Positions 21,340 through 35,400 of a stretch of 64,000 nt of DNA are shown in pieces; the stretch's first letter is position 1; each line of letters starts with the position of its first letter. The stretch covers positions 20,037-84,036 of the forward strand of contig RPFO01000435.1 of the NCBI GenBank assembly GCA_009746045.1, written 5' to 3'. The notes beneath the pieces were generated by a model that saw only the letters and a list, made by a program, of their open reading frames with translations, did not search any database and had not been told where the DNA came from. The position numbers were made by a program, and so were the translations under genes. This DNA is from Mesostigma viride. Its lineage: Eukaryota > Streptophyta > Mesostigmatophyceae > Mesostigmatales > Mesostigmataceae.

Positions 21340-24300
21340 ACACATGTACATGCACGCAAGGGGCGGCTGCACATACACGTACACACACCGCGCACGCAAG
21401 GGGCGGCTGCACACACACGTACATCCACCGCGCACGCAAGGGGCAACTGCACACACACGTACATACACCGCGCACGCAAGGGGCGAGTGCGCACACACGT
21501 ACATACACCGCGCACGCAAGGGGCGGCTGCACACACACGTACACACACCATGCACGCAAGGGCCGGCTGCACTCACATGTACATACACCATGCACGCAAG
21601 GGGCGGCTGCACACACACGTACACACACCATGCACGCAAGGGCCGGCTGCACTCACATGTACATCCACCGCGCACGCAAGGGCCGGCTGCACACACACGT
21701 ACATACACCGCGCACGCAAGGGGCAACTGCACACACATGTACATACACCGCGCAACCACGGGGCGGCTGCACACACACGTACATACACCGCGCACGCAAG
21801 GGGCGGCTGCACACATACGTACCTACACCGCGCACGCAAGGGGCGACTGCACACACATGTACATCCACCGCGCACGCAAGGGCCGGCTGCACACACACGT
21901 ACACACACCATGCACGCAAGGGCCGGCTGCACACACACGTACATACACCGCGCACGCAAGGGGCGGCTGCACACACACGTACCTACACCGCGCACGCAAG
22001 GGGCGGCTGCACACACACGTACACACACCATGCACGCAAGGAGCGACTTCACGCACAGGTACACACACCATGCACGCAAGGTTCGGCTGCACACACATGT
22101 ACATCCACCGCGCACGCAAGGGGCGAGTGCAAACACATGTACATACACCGCGCACGCAAGGGGCAACTGCCCACACATGTACATCCACCGCGCACGCAAG
22201 GGCCGGCTGCACTCACATGTACACACACCGCGCACGCAAGGGCCGGCTGCACACACACGTACATACACCGCGCACGCAAGGGGCAACTGCACACACACGT
22301 ACACACCATGCACGCAAGGGGCTGCTGCACACACACTTACACTCACCATGCACGCGAGGGGCGGCTGCACACACACGTACACACACCGCGCACGCAAGGG
22401 ACGGCTGCACACACACGTACATACACCGCGCACGCAAGGGGCGGCTGCACTTACATGTACACACACCACGCACGCAAGGGGCGGCTGCACACACACGTAC
22501 ATACACCGCGCACGCAAGGACCGGCTCCACTCACATGTACATCCACCGCGCAACCACGGGGCGGCTGCACACACACGTACATACACCGCGCACGCAAGGG
22601 GCTGCTGCACACACACTTACACACAAAATGCACGCTTGGGGCGACGGCACTCACATGTACATACACCGCGCACGAAAGGGGTGGCTGCACACACACGTAC
22701 ATCCACCGCGCACGCAAGGGGCGGCTGCACACACACATACATACATGCACCATGCACGCAAGGGGCGAGTGCACACACATGTACATACACCGCGCACGCA
22801 AGGGGCAACTGCCACACACGGACTACACCGCACGCAAGGGGCGGCTGCACACACATTACACCACGCGCACGCAAGGGGCGAGGCACACACATGTACACAC
22901 ACCGCGCACGCAAGGGGCTGCTGCACACACACGTACACACACCATGCACGCAATTGCCGGCATGCACACACACGTACATCCACCGCGCACGCAAGGGGCA
23001 ACTGCACACACATGTACACACACCGCGCACGCTTGGGGCGGCTGCACACACACGTACCTACACCGCGCACGCAAGGGGCGGCTGCACACACATGTACACA
23101 CACCGCGCACGCAAGGGGCGGCTGCACACACACGTACACACACCATGCACGCAATTGCCGGCATGCACACACACGTACATCCACCGCGCACGCAAGGGGC
23201 AACTGCACACACACGTACACACACCGCGCACGCTTGGGGCAGCTGCACTCACATGTACACACACCGCGCACGCTTGGGGCGGCTGCACACACACGTACCT
23301 ACACCGCGCACGCAAGGGGCGGCTGCACACACACGTACATACACCGCGCACGCAAGGGGCGGCTGCACACATACGTACACACACCGCGCACGCAAGGGGC
23401 GGCTGCACACACACGTACATACACCATGCACGCAAGGGGCTGCACACACACTTACACACACCATGCACGCAAGGGCCGGCATGCACACACACTGGCATAC
23501 ACCGCGCACGCAAGGGGCGGCTGCACACACGTACATACACCGCGCACGCAAGGGGCGAGTGCACACACACGTACACACACCGCGCACGAAAGGGGCGGCT
23601 GCACACACACGTACACACACCATGCACGCAATTGCCGGCATGCACACACACGTACATCCACTGCGCACGCAAGGGGCAACTGCACACACATGTACACACG
23701 CTCGGGGCGGCTGCACACACACTTACACACACCATGCACGCAAGGGCCGGCATGCACACACACTGGCATACACCGCGCACGCAAGGGGCGGCTGCACCCA
23801 CATGTACATACACCATGCACGCAAGGACAAGGATTCACACACACGTACACACACCGCGCACGCAAGGGGCGGCTGCACACAAACGTACACACACCATGCA
23901 CGCAATTGCCGGCATGCACACACACGTACATCCACCGCGCACGCAAGGGGCAACTGCACACACATGTACACACGCTTGGGGCGGCTGCACTCACATGTAC
24001 ACACACCGCGCACGCAAGGGCCGGCTGCACACACACGTACATACACCGCGCACGCAAGGGGCAACTGCACACACACGTACACACACCATGCACGCAAGGG
24101 GCGGCTGCACACACACGTACACACACCATGCACGCAAGGAGCGACTTCACGCACAGGTACACACACCATGCACGCAAGGTTCGGCTGCACACACATGTAC
24201 ATACACCGCGCACGCAAGGGGCAACTGCCCACACATGTACATCCACCGCGCACGCAAGGGCCGGCTGCACTCAATTGTACATACACCGCCCATGCAAGGG

Positions 24301-24920
24301 GCGGCTGCACACACACGTACACACACCATGCACGCAAGGGCCGGCATGCACACACAGTACACACACCGCGCACGCAAGGGGCGGCTGCACACACACGTAC
24401 ATACACTGCGCACGCAAGGGGCTGCTGCACACACACTTACACTCACCATGCACGCAAGGGGCGGCTGCACACACACGTACACACACCGCGCACGCAAGGG
24501 ACGGCTGCACACACACGTACATACACCGCGCACGCAAGGGGCGGCTGCACTTACATGTACACACACCACGCACGCAAGGGGCGGCTGCACACACACGTAC
24601 ATACACCGCGCACGCAAGGACCGGCTCCACTCACATGTACATCCACCGCGCAACCACGGGGCGGCTGCACACACACGTACATACACCGCGCACGCAAGGG
24701 GCTGCTGCACACACACTTACACACAAAATGCACGCTTGGGGCGACGGCACTCACATGTACATACACCGCGCACGAAAGGGGTGGCTGCACACACACGTAC
24801 ATCCACCGCGCACGCAAGGGGCGGCTGCACACACACATACATACACCGCGCACGCTTGGGGCGGCTGCACACACACGTACCTACACCGCGCACGCAAGGG
24901 GCGGCTGCACACACACGTAC
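21340..24920. repeat. 40-bp satellite, segment 1 (about 89 units)
   Basis: Unit: GGGCGGCTGCACACACACGT then ACATACACCGCGCACGCAAG. Recurrent variants are GGGCAACTGC, GGCCGGCTGC, GGGCGAGTGC, CATGCACGCAAG, CGCGCACGCTTG and CGCGCAACCACG. Blocks near 22300-22760 and 24400-24860 are long near-copies about 2.1 kb apart. The array is cut at 24920 by retrotransposon A. Confidence 0.95.
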
Positions 24921-25722
24921 TGTTAGGGATATTATATCCACCTGGCCACAATATATCCCAGCCTGATTTGTTTCTTGTTGGATTTATTCCATATGGACTG
25001 GGAATTTGATAGCTATGATGAGCTAGATGGAACAGGCTCAATGAGCTGATCAATATTCATGTGCCATAGTCCTATACTTGGACATGGATGACTTGTACCC
25101 TGAGTCAGCCTAGTAGCATCACGTATTTGATTGACAAGTGGTGCTATGTGGACAAGTGTTTGGTCCATGAGCTGACAAGTGTTGGAAGCTCATGATGACA
25201 CATGTTATGACTTACATGACGACAAGTGGGTAGACTCATTGCATGACACTTGTCACTCCAAGGAGAAGAGATGTGTCACTTTATTAATCATGTTATGTGG
25301 CACATTATTACGTAGACACTTGGCATCTAGCTATTATGCCAGCTCTTTGGATCATGTCTAGAATGTTCTAGGAATGTTCTAAGAATATGCCAGGAATATT
25401 CCTGGAATATACTGAGGATATGCTGGGAATATGCTAGGAATATGCTAGGATGTTTCTACAAGCTTCTGTGATGATGTCACTGCTGATGTCATCCTTCCTA
25501 GCCTAAAAGGTATAAAAGGAAACTGCCCCCTAAGGGCAGGTACCTCCATTCAACCTCCATTCAAGCTCTTCTCCAACTATTATATTCTAATAAAGCCATT
25601 TATTCTTCCACGTAAATTGTCTTCAACCTCTCTTTCTTTCAGCACCTGCAAGGTGTGTGGGTAGCAAGGCCAAGCACAAGGCATTGTGTAAAACCCATTA
25701 GTCTCCTCTCCCAATCCAAACA
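24921..25722 (+). repeat. 5' LTR of element A
   Basis: Begins TGTTAGGGATATTATATCCA and ends CCAATCCAAACA. A TATA-like run (GGTATAAAAGG, near 25510) and an AATAAA signal (near 25589) are in the order expected for the promoter and polyadenylation parts of an LTR. Confidence 0.93.
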
Positions 25723-25734
25723 TGGTATCGGAGG
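25723..25734 (+). promoter_or_regulatory. Primer-binding site of element A
   Basis: TGGTATCGGAGG directly after the 5' LTR resembles the initiator-Met tRNA primer site (TGGTATCAGAGC) of many plant copia elements, with two differences. Confidence 0.75.
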
Positions 25735-25805
25735 TTTGTTACTGAGGAACAAGAAGACCACTGTGAACCCAGAGACATCCAGTTCCATTGGCGACTGAAG
25801 ACACC

Positions 25806-26732
25806 ATGGCTACCAAGGAAGCGTGCTACAAGCAATTCCGGGCAACAAGCAAGTCCATCACAACGTTTGATGGGCGGTCTCTGAGGAAATGGGAAGAAAT
25901 CAAGGCTGTGTTGAAGGCCTTAGCATCGGCCTATTGTGACCTGGTCAAGGTCCTAACTGGAGAGGAGGATTCGCTAAAGGAGGTCAAGACTGCGCTGCTG
26001 GAGGCGGAGGAGCTACTGCACGGAAGGCGTTCTGCTCAAGCAAAGAAGGAGGGCTCCCCTAACGGCCAGGTTTTCCACACTACTACGAAGAAAAGTGGAG
26101 GAAAGAGGCGGTGCAATTACTGCAAGAAGGCCGGGCACGTGGACACCCAGTGCTGGGAGAAGCATCCGGAGCTGAAGCAAGAACGCAAGAACAAGGCAAC
26201 GCGACGGAACCAAGCGAGAAAGGAGCACTCACCAGGTGCCAGCGAGGCGCGTATCACCGAGGAGGCTGCGGAGCGGTCCGGCTTCGTCTTCGCCACCATC
26301 GCCGAGTCGCCATCGCCGTCGGATGCTGCTGCACTCACGCAGTATGAAAAGAAAGCACCGACCAGCTGGGTGCTGGATTCCGCAGCGAGCTGTCACATGA
26401 CGCCATGCCCGTCGGACTTCGTGTGCCTGCACCCTCATGACAGGGAAATCGCCGGCTCAGGCGGCCAACTGAAGGCGACAGCCATCGGGACTGTCAAACT
26501 GAAGCTGCCGGGTCAGGACGCGGACGTGCACCTCCAAAACGCGCTGCTCGTTCCCAGGCTGAGCACCCGACTTCTATCAGTCGGCCAGCTCGTCAAGGAT
26601 GGCCACAAGGTCGACCTCGCCAGCGGGTTGCTGTGCTGGACAGCAGGCACTGCAGCATCGGGACGAGGAACAACACCTACTTTTTGCCCGCGCACGGTGC
26701 GGACGCAGCGATGGACGCCATCCCAGAGCTGA
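25806..26732 (+). CDS. Gag with zinc knuckle and start of protease, element A
   Basis: The frame starts at the ATG MATKEACYKQF, 83 bp after the LTR. It shows a copia-type gag, a CCHC zinc knuckle (CNYCKKAGHVDTQC, C-x2-C-x4-H-x4-C) for RNA packaging, then a retropepsin core WVLDSAASCHMT with the D-S-A-A-S form usual in copia proteases. It continues to RLLSVGQLVKDGHKVDL, a typical segment just before integrase. After that the frame is lost near 26635; the next recognisable residues (SRHCSIG) are in another frame. The product is truncated before any integrase. Confidence 0.75.
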   Translation: MATKEACYKQFRATSKSITTFDGRSLRKWEEIKAVLKALASAYCDLVKVLTGEEDSLKEVKTALLEAEELLHGRRSAQAKKEGSPNGQVFHTTTKKSGGKRRCNYCKKAGHVDTQCWEKHPELKQERKNKATRRNQARKEHSPGASEARITEEAAERSGFVFATIAESPSPSDAAALTQYEKKAPTSWVLDSAASCHMTPCPSDFVCLHPHDREIAGSGGQLKATAIGTVKLKLPGQDADVHLQNALLVPRLSTRLLSVGQLVKDGHKVDLASGLLCWTAGTAASGRGTTPTFCPRTVRTQRWTPSQS

Positions 26733-26734
26733 AA

Positions 26735-28611
26735 TCGTCGGCGACGAGCTTCAAGAACGACGCTGCCTGTCAAGGGCAGAAAATGGCGAGCAGCGAGCGC
26801 AGCATCTCACGTGCCTCGGGACACGCGGCGGAGTGGCTGGCCGTGGGCCTAACGGTCATACTGGCCATGCTTGCCCGTGTATGCGGGATCGGGGGCGGCC
26901 TACTGGGCATTACTCGCACACTGCGTGGCTTTTTATACTCTGCGCCGGCCCAGTGGAAGTTCACGCCAATTCGAGAAGTTTCCAGCGCAATGGAGAAGTC
27001 CGTGTCAGACGCTGAAGTACTTCCAGAAACTGCGGTCCAGAACAGCCCAGTGCAGGCGGAGCGCGTTGTCGCCGCCAGCATACCAGGTGATACTGGTGCT
27101 AGTAACCAAAGTCCGGCGACCAGACCAAAGGCGCGGCGCTCGAACGCTGCCAGCCTAACTGAGGGGGAACAAATTCGTGACGCGAGGGCGAAATCGACCA
27201 AGCTGCCAAATTTTTCCAAGTCCTGGACTGCCAAGTCCGGTGCTGGCGCGAGGCCTCGAGCGAGCCGACAACGACGTGGACAGCGACCTGTCAGCCAAAG
27301 TGTCAAGCACCAACGGTCAAGTCGACTGCAAAATGCTGCCAAGGCATCACGTCGGTCAGTTGACGGTGTTCGGCCAGGCCATGGCATTTGCAATTGCGCT
27401 AGCTGCAACGACCCTTGGAAATTGTCGCCCAGGATGCACAGACCCCACTCCTCAAGGTTGCCCTAATGTTTTGTCTGTGGGAAATGAACTTGTATGTCGA
27501 CTTTTGTGTCGTGTTTGCTGGAAATTGTGAGGCGCCGTAAGCCTGCGTTTTCTGGTTCTTTCTTTGTGTTCTTCCAGCAATTATGTGTTTATTTTGCCAT
27601 GCGTTCAGTGGCAATGGCCCACGCATTTTGGTATTGTTCCCACGAGACGTTTTCTACGTACCTGGAGTGTATATCCAGAGTTTTTGCACGCTATTTGTGG
27701 CACTAGTCTGCGGCGTAGTGAAGCGCCGTTGTATCGTCGTCTACGACTTGTTTTCGTAAGTTAAGTGCCTGTGACGCGTGTGTTATTTTGTTTTGTGCTG
27801 AGAGCATTGCTTGTATGCAAATGTTTACGTCCTTTGTGTCGAATTCGGCTGTGCATTTCGGCATAGCCTGTAATGTCGGACGTAATGTTTACTCTCGGGC
27901 ACTGATTTGTGAATCGTGACGAAGTAATCGTTACTTGTGTTCGCCTTTGTGGCGGTAATGTTTTGCACGTCCTGTTTTCTTTGCTATGAAGCGTGTTTAT
28001 CTGTTATGGCCACTGTGTTTTGTGTTGAAGGTTGTATTGCACCTTGTTTGTGTGGCATTTGTTGCCAATATGTTTGTTTGCTCACCCCGTTTATTTGGCG
28101 TAAAACGTGATGTTGGTGTCATTTATTTTGTGAGATGGCGTATGTTATGTTGCTCCGTGTGTGTACAGCACGTGTTGTTGCCGTTACCCTACCTCTATAC
28201 CGTTTGGGTTAGCTCATAGGGACTTCTTTGTTGGCATGTGTTGCCGTATTATATGTGTGGGACTGTGTGCCCCTATTGTGTCCATGGGCAGCCGCTTTGA
28301 GTGAGGGGGGAATGTAGCATCTAGAGCACTTTTTCCAACTAAGGGTTGGGTATCAGCCATCCAGGATGGGCAGCTAGTGCGTTGCTGCTATGGTAGGACA
28401 CTCATTCGCGTTGCCGGGGGGGGATCAGTGGCGGTAGTGCGGCTCATGACCGCATGTTGGAGCTTCAAGCGTTTCACGAGGACGGCATCTTCATTTTCAG
28501 TTGCACCATGCTAGCAACTGGACGGCATGCTACGAGCATGTGGTTAAGGGGGGTGTTGAGATTCCACCTACCCAGTCATCTTTTGCATTGTGCCCATGTG
28601 GCTAAGGGGGG
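26735..28611 (+). other. Element A internal remainder, no enzyme domains
   Basis: An open frame to 27466 (Ala/Arg/Ser-rich, with one hydrophobic stretch near its start) shows no integrase or RT motif. From about 27470 to 28300 the DNA is T/G-rich with no frame. Three polypurine-like sites follow: GAGTGAGGGGGG (about 28298), TTAAGGGGGG (about 28545) and CTAAGGGGGG (about 28603). The last lies directly before the 3' LTR and is the likely second-strand primer. Confidence 0.6.
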
Positions 28612-29419
28612 TGTTAGGGATATTATATCCACCTGGCCACAATATATCCCAGCCTGATTTATTTCTTGTTGGATTTATTCCATATGGACTGGGAATTTGA
28701 TAGCTATGATGAGCTAGATGGAACAGGCTCAATGAGCTGATCAATATTCATGTGCCATAGTCCTATACTTGGACATGGATGACTTGTAACCTGAGTCAGC
28801 CTAGTAGCATCACGTATTTGATTGACAAGTGGTGCTATGGCCTATTGGACAAGTGTTTGGTCCATGAGCTGACAAGTGTTGGAAGCTCATGATGACACAT
28901 GTTATGACTTACATGATGACAAGTGGGTAGACTCATTGCATGACACTTGTCACTCCAAGGAGAAGAGATGTGTCACTTTATTAATCATGTTATGTGGCAC
29001 ATTATTACGTAGACACTTGGCATCTAGCTATTATGCCAGCTCATTGGATCATGTCTAGAATGTTCTAGGAATGTTCTAAGAATATGCCAGGAATATTCCT
29101 GGAATATACTGAGGATATGCTGGGAATATGCTAGGAATATGCTAGGATGTTTCTACAAGCTTCTGTGATGATGTCACTGCTGATGTCATCCTTCCTAGCC
29201 TAAAAGTTATAAAAGGAAACTGCCCCCTAAGGGCAGGTACCTCCATTCAACCTCCATTCAAGCTCTTCTCCAACTATTATATTCTAATAAAGCCATTTAT
29301 TCTTCCACGTAAATTGTCTTCAACCTCTCTTTCTTTCAGCACCTGCAAGGTGTGTGGGTAGCAAGGCCAAGCACAAGGCATTGTGTAAAACCCATTAGTC
29401 TCCTCTCCCAATTCAAACA
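28612..29419 (+). repeat. 3' LTR of element A
   Basis: Same ends as the 5' LTR; the 6-bp difference is GGCCTATTGG against GTGG near 28838. Followed by target duplication CGTAC and satellite sequence. Confidence 0.93.
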
Positions 29420-32400
29420 CGTACATACACCGCGCACGCAAGGGGCGAGTGCACACACACGTACACACACCGCGCACGCAAGGGGCGGCTGCACACACAC
29501 GTACACACACCATGCACGCAATTGCCGGCATGCACACACACGTACATCCACCGCGCACGCAAGGGGCAACTGCACACACATGTACACACACCGCGCACGC
29601 TTGGGGCAGCTGCACTCACATGTACACACACCGCGCACGCTTGGGGCGGCTGCACACACACGTACACACACCGCGCACGCTTGGGGCGGCTGCACACACA
29701 CGTACCTACACCGCGCACGCAAGGGGCGGCTGCACACACACTTACACACAAAATGCACGCTTGGGGCGACGGCACTCACATGTACACACACCGCGCACGC
29801 AAGGGGCGGCTGCACACACACGTACACACACCATGCACGCAATTGCCGGCATGCACACACACGTACATCCACCGCGCACGCAAGGGGCAACTGCACACAC
29901 ATGTACACACACCGCGCACGCTTGGGGCAGCTGCACTCACATGTACACACACCGCGCACGCTTGGGGCGGCTGCACACACACGTACATACACCGCGCACG
30001 CAAGGGGCGGCTGCACACATACGTACCTACACCGCGCACGCAAGGGGCGGCTGCACACACACGTACATACACCGCGCACGCAAGGACCGGCTCCACTCAC
30101 ATGTACATCCACCGCGCAACCACGGGCGGCTGCACACACACGTACATACACCGCGCACGCAAGGGGCTGCTGCACACACACTTACACACACCATGCACGC
30201 TTGGGGCGACGGCACTCACATGTACATACACCGCGCACGAAAGGGGTGGCTGCACACACACGTACATCCACCGCGCACGCAAGGGGCGGCTGCACACACA
30301 CATACATACACCATGCACGCAAGGGGCGAGTGCAAAAACATGTACATACACCGCGCACGCAAGGGGCAACTGCCCACACATGGACATACACCATGCACGC
30401 AAGGGGCGGCTGCACACACATGTACATCCACCGCGCACGCAAGGGGCGAGTGCACACACACGTACACACACCGCGCACGCAAGGGGCGGCTGCACACACA
30501 CGTACACACACCATGCACGCAATTGCCGGCATGCACACACACGTACATCCACCGCGCACGCAAGGTGCAACTGCACACACATGTACACACACCGCGCACG
30601 CTTGGGGCAGCTGCACTCACATGTACACACACCGCGCACGCTTGGGGCGGCTGCACACACACGTACATACACCGCGCACGCTTGGGGCGGCTGCACACAC
30701 ACGTACCTACACCGCGCACGCAAGGGGCGGCTGCACACACACTTACACACAAAATGCACGCTTGGGGCGACGGCACTCACATGTACACACACCGCGCACG
30801 CAAGGGGCGGCTGCACACACACGTACACACACCATGCACGCAATTGCCGGCATGCACACACACGTACATCCACCGCGCACGCAAGGGGCAACTGCACACA
30901 CATGTACACACACCGCGCACGCTTGGGGCAGCTGCACTCACATGTACACACACCGCGCACGCTTGGGGCGGCTGCACACACACGTACATACACCGCGCAC
31001 GCAAGGGGCGGCTGCACACATACGTACCTACACCGCGCACGCAAGGGGCGGCTGCACACACACGTACATACACCGCGCACGCAAGGACCGGCTCCACTCA
31101 CATGTACATCCACCGCGCAACCACGGGGCGGCTGCACACACACGTACATACACCGCGCACGCAAGGGGCTGCTGCACACACACTTACACACAAAATGCAC
31201 GCTTGGGGCGACGGCACTCACATGTACATACACCGCGCACGAAAGGGGTGGCTGCACACACACGTACATCCACCGCGCACGCAAGGGGCGGCTGCACACA
31301 CACATACATACACCGCGCACGCTTGGGCGGCTGCACACACACGTACCTACACCGCGCACGCAAGGGGCGGCTGCACACACACGTACATACACCGCGCACG
31401 CAAGGGGCGAGTGCACACACACGTACACACACCGCGCACGCAAGGGGCGGCTGCACACACACGTACACACACCATGCACGCAATTGCCGGCATGCACACA
31501 CACGTACATCCACCGCGCACGCAAGGGGCAACTGCACACACATGTACACACACCGCGCACGCTTGGGGCAGCTGCACTCACATGTACACACACCGCGCAC
31601 GCTTGGGGCGGCTGCACACACACGTACACACACCGCGCACGCTTGGGGCAGCTGCACTCACATGTACACACACCGCGCACGCAAGGGCCGGCTGCACACA
31701 CACGTACATCCACCGCGCACGCAAGGGGCAACTGCACACACACGTACATACACCGCGCACGCAAGGGGCGGCTGCACACACACGTACACACACCGCGCAC
31801 GCAAGGGGCAACTGCACACACATGTACACACACCGCGCACGCTTGGGGCGGCTGCACACACACGTACCTACACCGCGCACGCTTGGGGCGGCTGCACACA
31901 CACGTACATACACCGCGCACGCAAGGGGCAACTGCACACACATGTACATACACCGCGCAACCACGGGGCGGCTGCACACACACGTACATACACCGCGCAC
32001 GCAAGGGGCGGCTGCACACATACGTACCTACACCGCGCACCCAAGGGGCGACTGCACACACATGTACATCCACCGCGCACGCAAGGGCCGGCTGCACACA
32101 CACGTACACACACCATGCACGCAAGGGCCGGCTGCACACACACGTACATACACCGCGCACGCTTGGGGCGGCTGCACACACACGTACATCCACCGCGCAC
32201 GCAAGGGGCGGCTGCACACATACGTATACCTACACCGCGCACGCAAGGGGCGACTGCACACACATGTACATCCACCGCGCACGCAAGGGCCGGCTGCACA
32301 CACACGTACACACACCATGCACGCAAGGGCCGGCTGCACACACACGTACATACACCGCGCACGCAAGGGGCGGCTGCACACACACGTACACACACCGCGC

Positions 32401-35400
32401 ACGCAAGGGGCAGCTGCACACACACGTACATACACCATGCACGCAAGGGGCTGCACACACACTTACACACACCTTGCACGCAAGGGCCGGCATGCACACA
32501 CACTGGCATACACCGCGCACGCAAGGGGCGGCTGCACACACGTACATACACCGCGCACGCAAGGGGCGAGTGCACACACACGTACACACACCGCGCACGC
32601 AAGGGGCGGCTGCACACACACGTACACACACCATGCACACAATTGCCGGCATGCACACACACGTACATCCACTGCGCACGCAAGGGGCAACTGCACACAC
32701 ATGTACACACGCTTGGGGCGGCTGCACTCACATGTACACACACCGCGCACGCAAGGGCCGGCTGCACACACACGTACATACACCGCGCACGCAAGGGGCA
32801 ACTGCACACACACGTACACACACCATGCACGCAAGGGCCGGCTGCACTCACATGTACACACACCATGCACGCAAGGGCCGGCTGCACACACACTTACACA
32901 CACAATGCACGCTTGGGGCAACGGCACTCACATGTACATACACCATGCACGCAAGGGGCGGCTGCACACACACGTACACACACCATGCACGCAAGGAGCG
33001 ACTTCACGCACAGGTACACTCACCATGCACGCAAGGGGCGGCTGCACACACACGTACACACACCGCGCACGCAATTAAGGGACGGCTGCACACACACGTA
33101 CATACACCGCGCACGCAAGGGGCAACGGCACTCACATGTACATACACCATGCACGCAAGGGGCGGCTGCACACACACGTACATACACCGCGCACGCAAGG
33201 GGCGGCTGCACACATACGTACCTACACCGCGCACCCAAGGGGCGACTGCACACATACGTACCTACACCGCGCACGCAAGGGCCGGCTGCACACACACGTA
33301 CACACACCATGCACGCAAGGGCCGGCTGCACACACACGTACATACACCGCGCACGCTTGGGGCGGCTGCACACACACGTACCTACACCGCGCACGCAAGG
33401 GGCGGCTGCACACACACGTACATACACCGCGCACGCAAGGGGCAACTCCACTCACATGTACATCCACCGCGCAACCACGGGGCGGCTGCACACACACGTA
33501 CATACACCGCGCACGCAAGGGGCTGCTGCACACACACTGACACACAAAATGCACGCTTGGGGCGACGGCACTCACATGTACATACACCGCGCACGCAAGG
33601 GGCGGCTGCACATACACGTACACACACCGCGCACGCAAGGGGCGGCTGCACACACACGTACATCCACCGCGCACGCAAGGGGCAACTGCACACACACGTA
33701 CATACACCGCGCACGCAAGGGGCGAGTGCGCACACACGTACATACACCGCGCACGCAAGGGGCGGCTGCACACACACGTACACACACCATGCACGCAAGG
33801 GCCGGCTGCACTCACATGTACATACACCATGCACGCAAGGGGCGGCTGCACACACACGTACACACACCATGCACGCAATTGCCGGCATGCACACACACGT
33901 ACATCCACCGCGCACGCAAGGGGCAACTGCACTTTACACATGTACACACACCGCGCACGCTTGGGGCAGCTGCACTCACATGTACACACACCGCGCACGC
34001 TTGGGGCGGCTGCACACACACGTACCTACACCGCGCACGCAAGGGGCGGCTGCACACACACGTACATACACCGCGCACGCAAGGGGCAACTGCACACACA
34101 TGTACATACACCGCGCAACCACGGGGCGGCTGCACACACACGTACATACACCGCGCACGCAAGGGGCGGCTGCACACATACGTATACCTACACCGCGCAC
34201 GCAAGGGGCGACTGCACACACATGTACATCCACCGCGCACGCAAGGGCCGGCTGCACACACACGTACACACACCATGCACGCAAGGGCCGGCTGCACACA
34301 CACGTACATACACCGCGCACGCAAGGGGCGGCTGCACACACACGTACACACACCGCGCACGCAAGGGGCAGCTGCACACACACGTACATACACCATGCAC
34401 GCAAGGGGCTGCACACACACTTACACACACCTTGCACGCAAGGGCCGGCATGCACACACACTGGCATACACCGCGCACGCAAGGGGCGGCTGCACACACG
34501 TACATACACCGCGCACGCAAGGGGCGAGTGCACACACACGTACACACACCGCGCACGCAAGGGGCGGCTGCACACACACGTACACACACCATGCACGCAA
34601 TTGCCGGCATGCACACACACGTACATCCACTGCGCACGCAAGGGGCAACTGCACACACATGTACACACGCTTGGGGCGGCTGCACTCACATGTACACACA
34701 CCGCGCACGCAAGGGCCGGCTGCACACACACGTACATACACCGCGCACGCAAGGGGCAACTGCACACACACGTACACACACCATGCACGCAAGGGCCGGC
34801 TGCACTCACATGTACACACACCATGCACGCAAGGGCCGGCTGCACACACACTTACACACACAATGCACGCTTGGGGCAACGGCACTCACATGTACATACA
34901 CCATGCACGCAAGGGGCGGCTGCACACACACGTACACACACCATGCACGCAAGGAGCGACTTCACGCACAGGTACACTCACCATGCACGCAAGGGGCGGC
35001 TGCACACACACGTACACACACCGCGCACGCAATTAAGGGACGGCTGCACACACACGTACATACACCGCGCACGCAAGGGGCAACGGCACTCACATGTACA
35101 TACACCATGCACGCAAGGGGCGGCTGCACACACACGTACACACACCATGCACGCAAGGAGCGACTTCACGCACAGGTACACACACCATGCACGCAAGGTT
35201 CGGCTGCACACACATGTACATCCACCGCGCACGCAAGGGGCGAGTGCAAGCACATGTACATACACCATGCACGCAAGGGGCGGCTGCACACACATGTACA
35301 TCCACCGCGCACGCAAGGGGCGAGTGCACACACACGTACACACACCGCGCACGCAAGGGGCGGCTGCACACACACGTACACACACCATGCACGCAATTGC

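Larger units (their letters stand above)
24921..29419 (+). mobile_element. LTR retrotransposon A (Ty1/copia-type, internally reduced)
   Basis: LTRs at 24921-25722 (802 bp) and 28612-29419 (808 bp), both TG...CA, flanked by a 5-bp target duplication CGTAC (24916-24920 and 29420-29424). The LTRs differ by about seven substitutions and one 6-bp indel. The internal region of 2.9 kb carries gag and a protease motif only; integrase, RT and RNase H are absent, so it would depend on another element for mobility. It sits inside the 40-bp satellite. Confidence 0.93.

Noticed and set aside
21340..24920. CRISPR-like array
   Set aside because: The 40-bp repeats are directly tandem with no unique spacers and lie in a eukaryotic genome with introns.
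26633..27466. 277-codon frame in element A as a full integrase or envelope gene
   Set aside because: Only its first residues match the copia segment before integrase; the rest has no catalytic motif.
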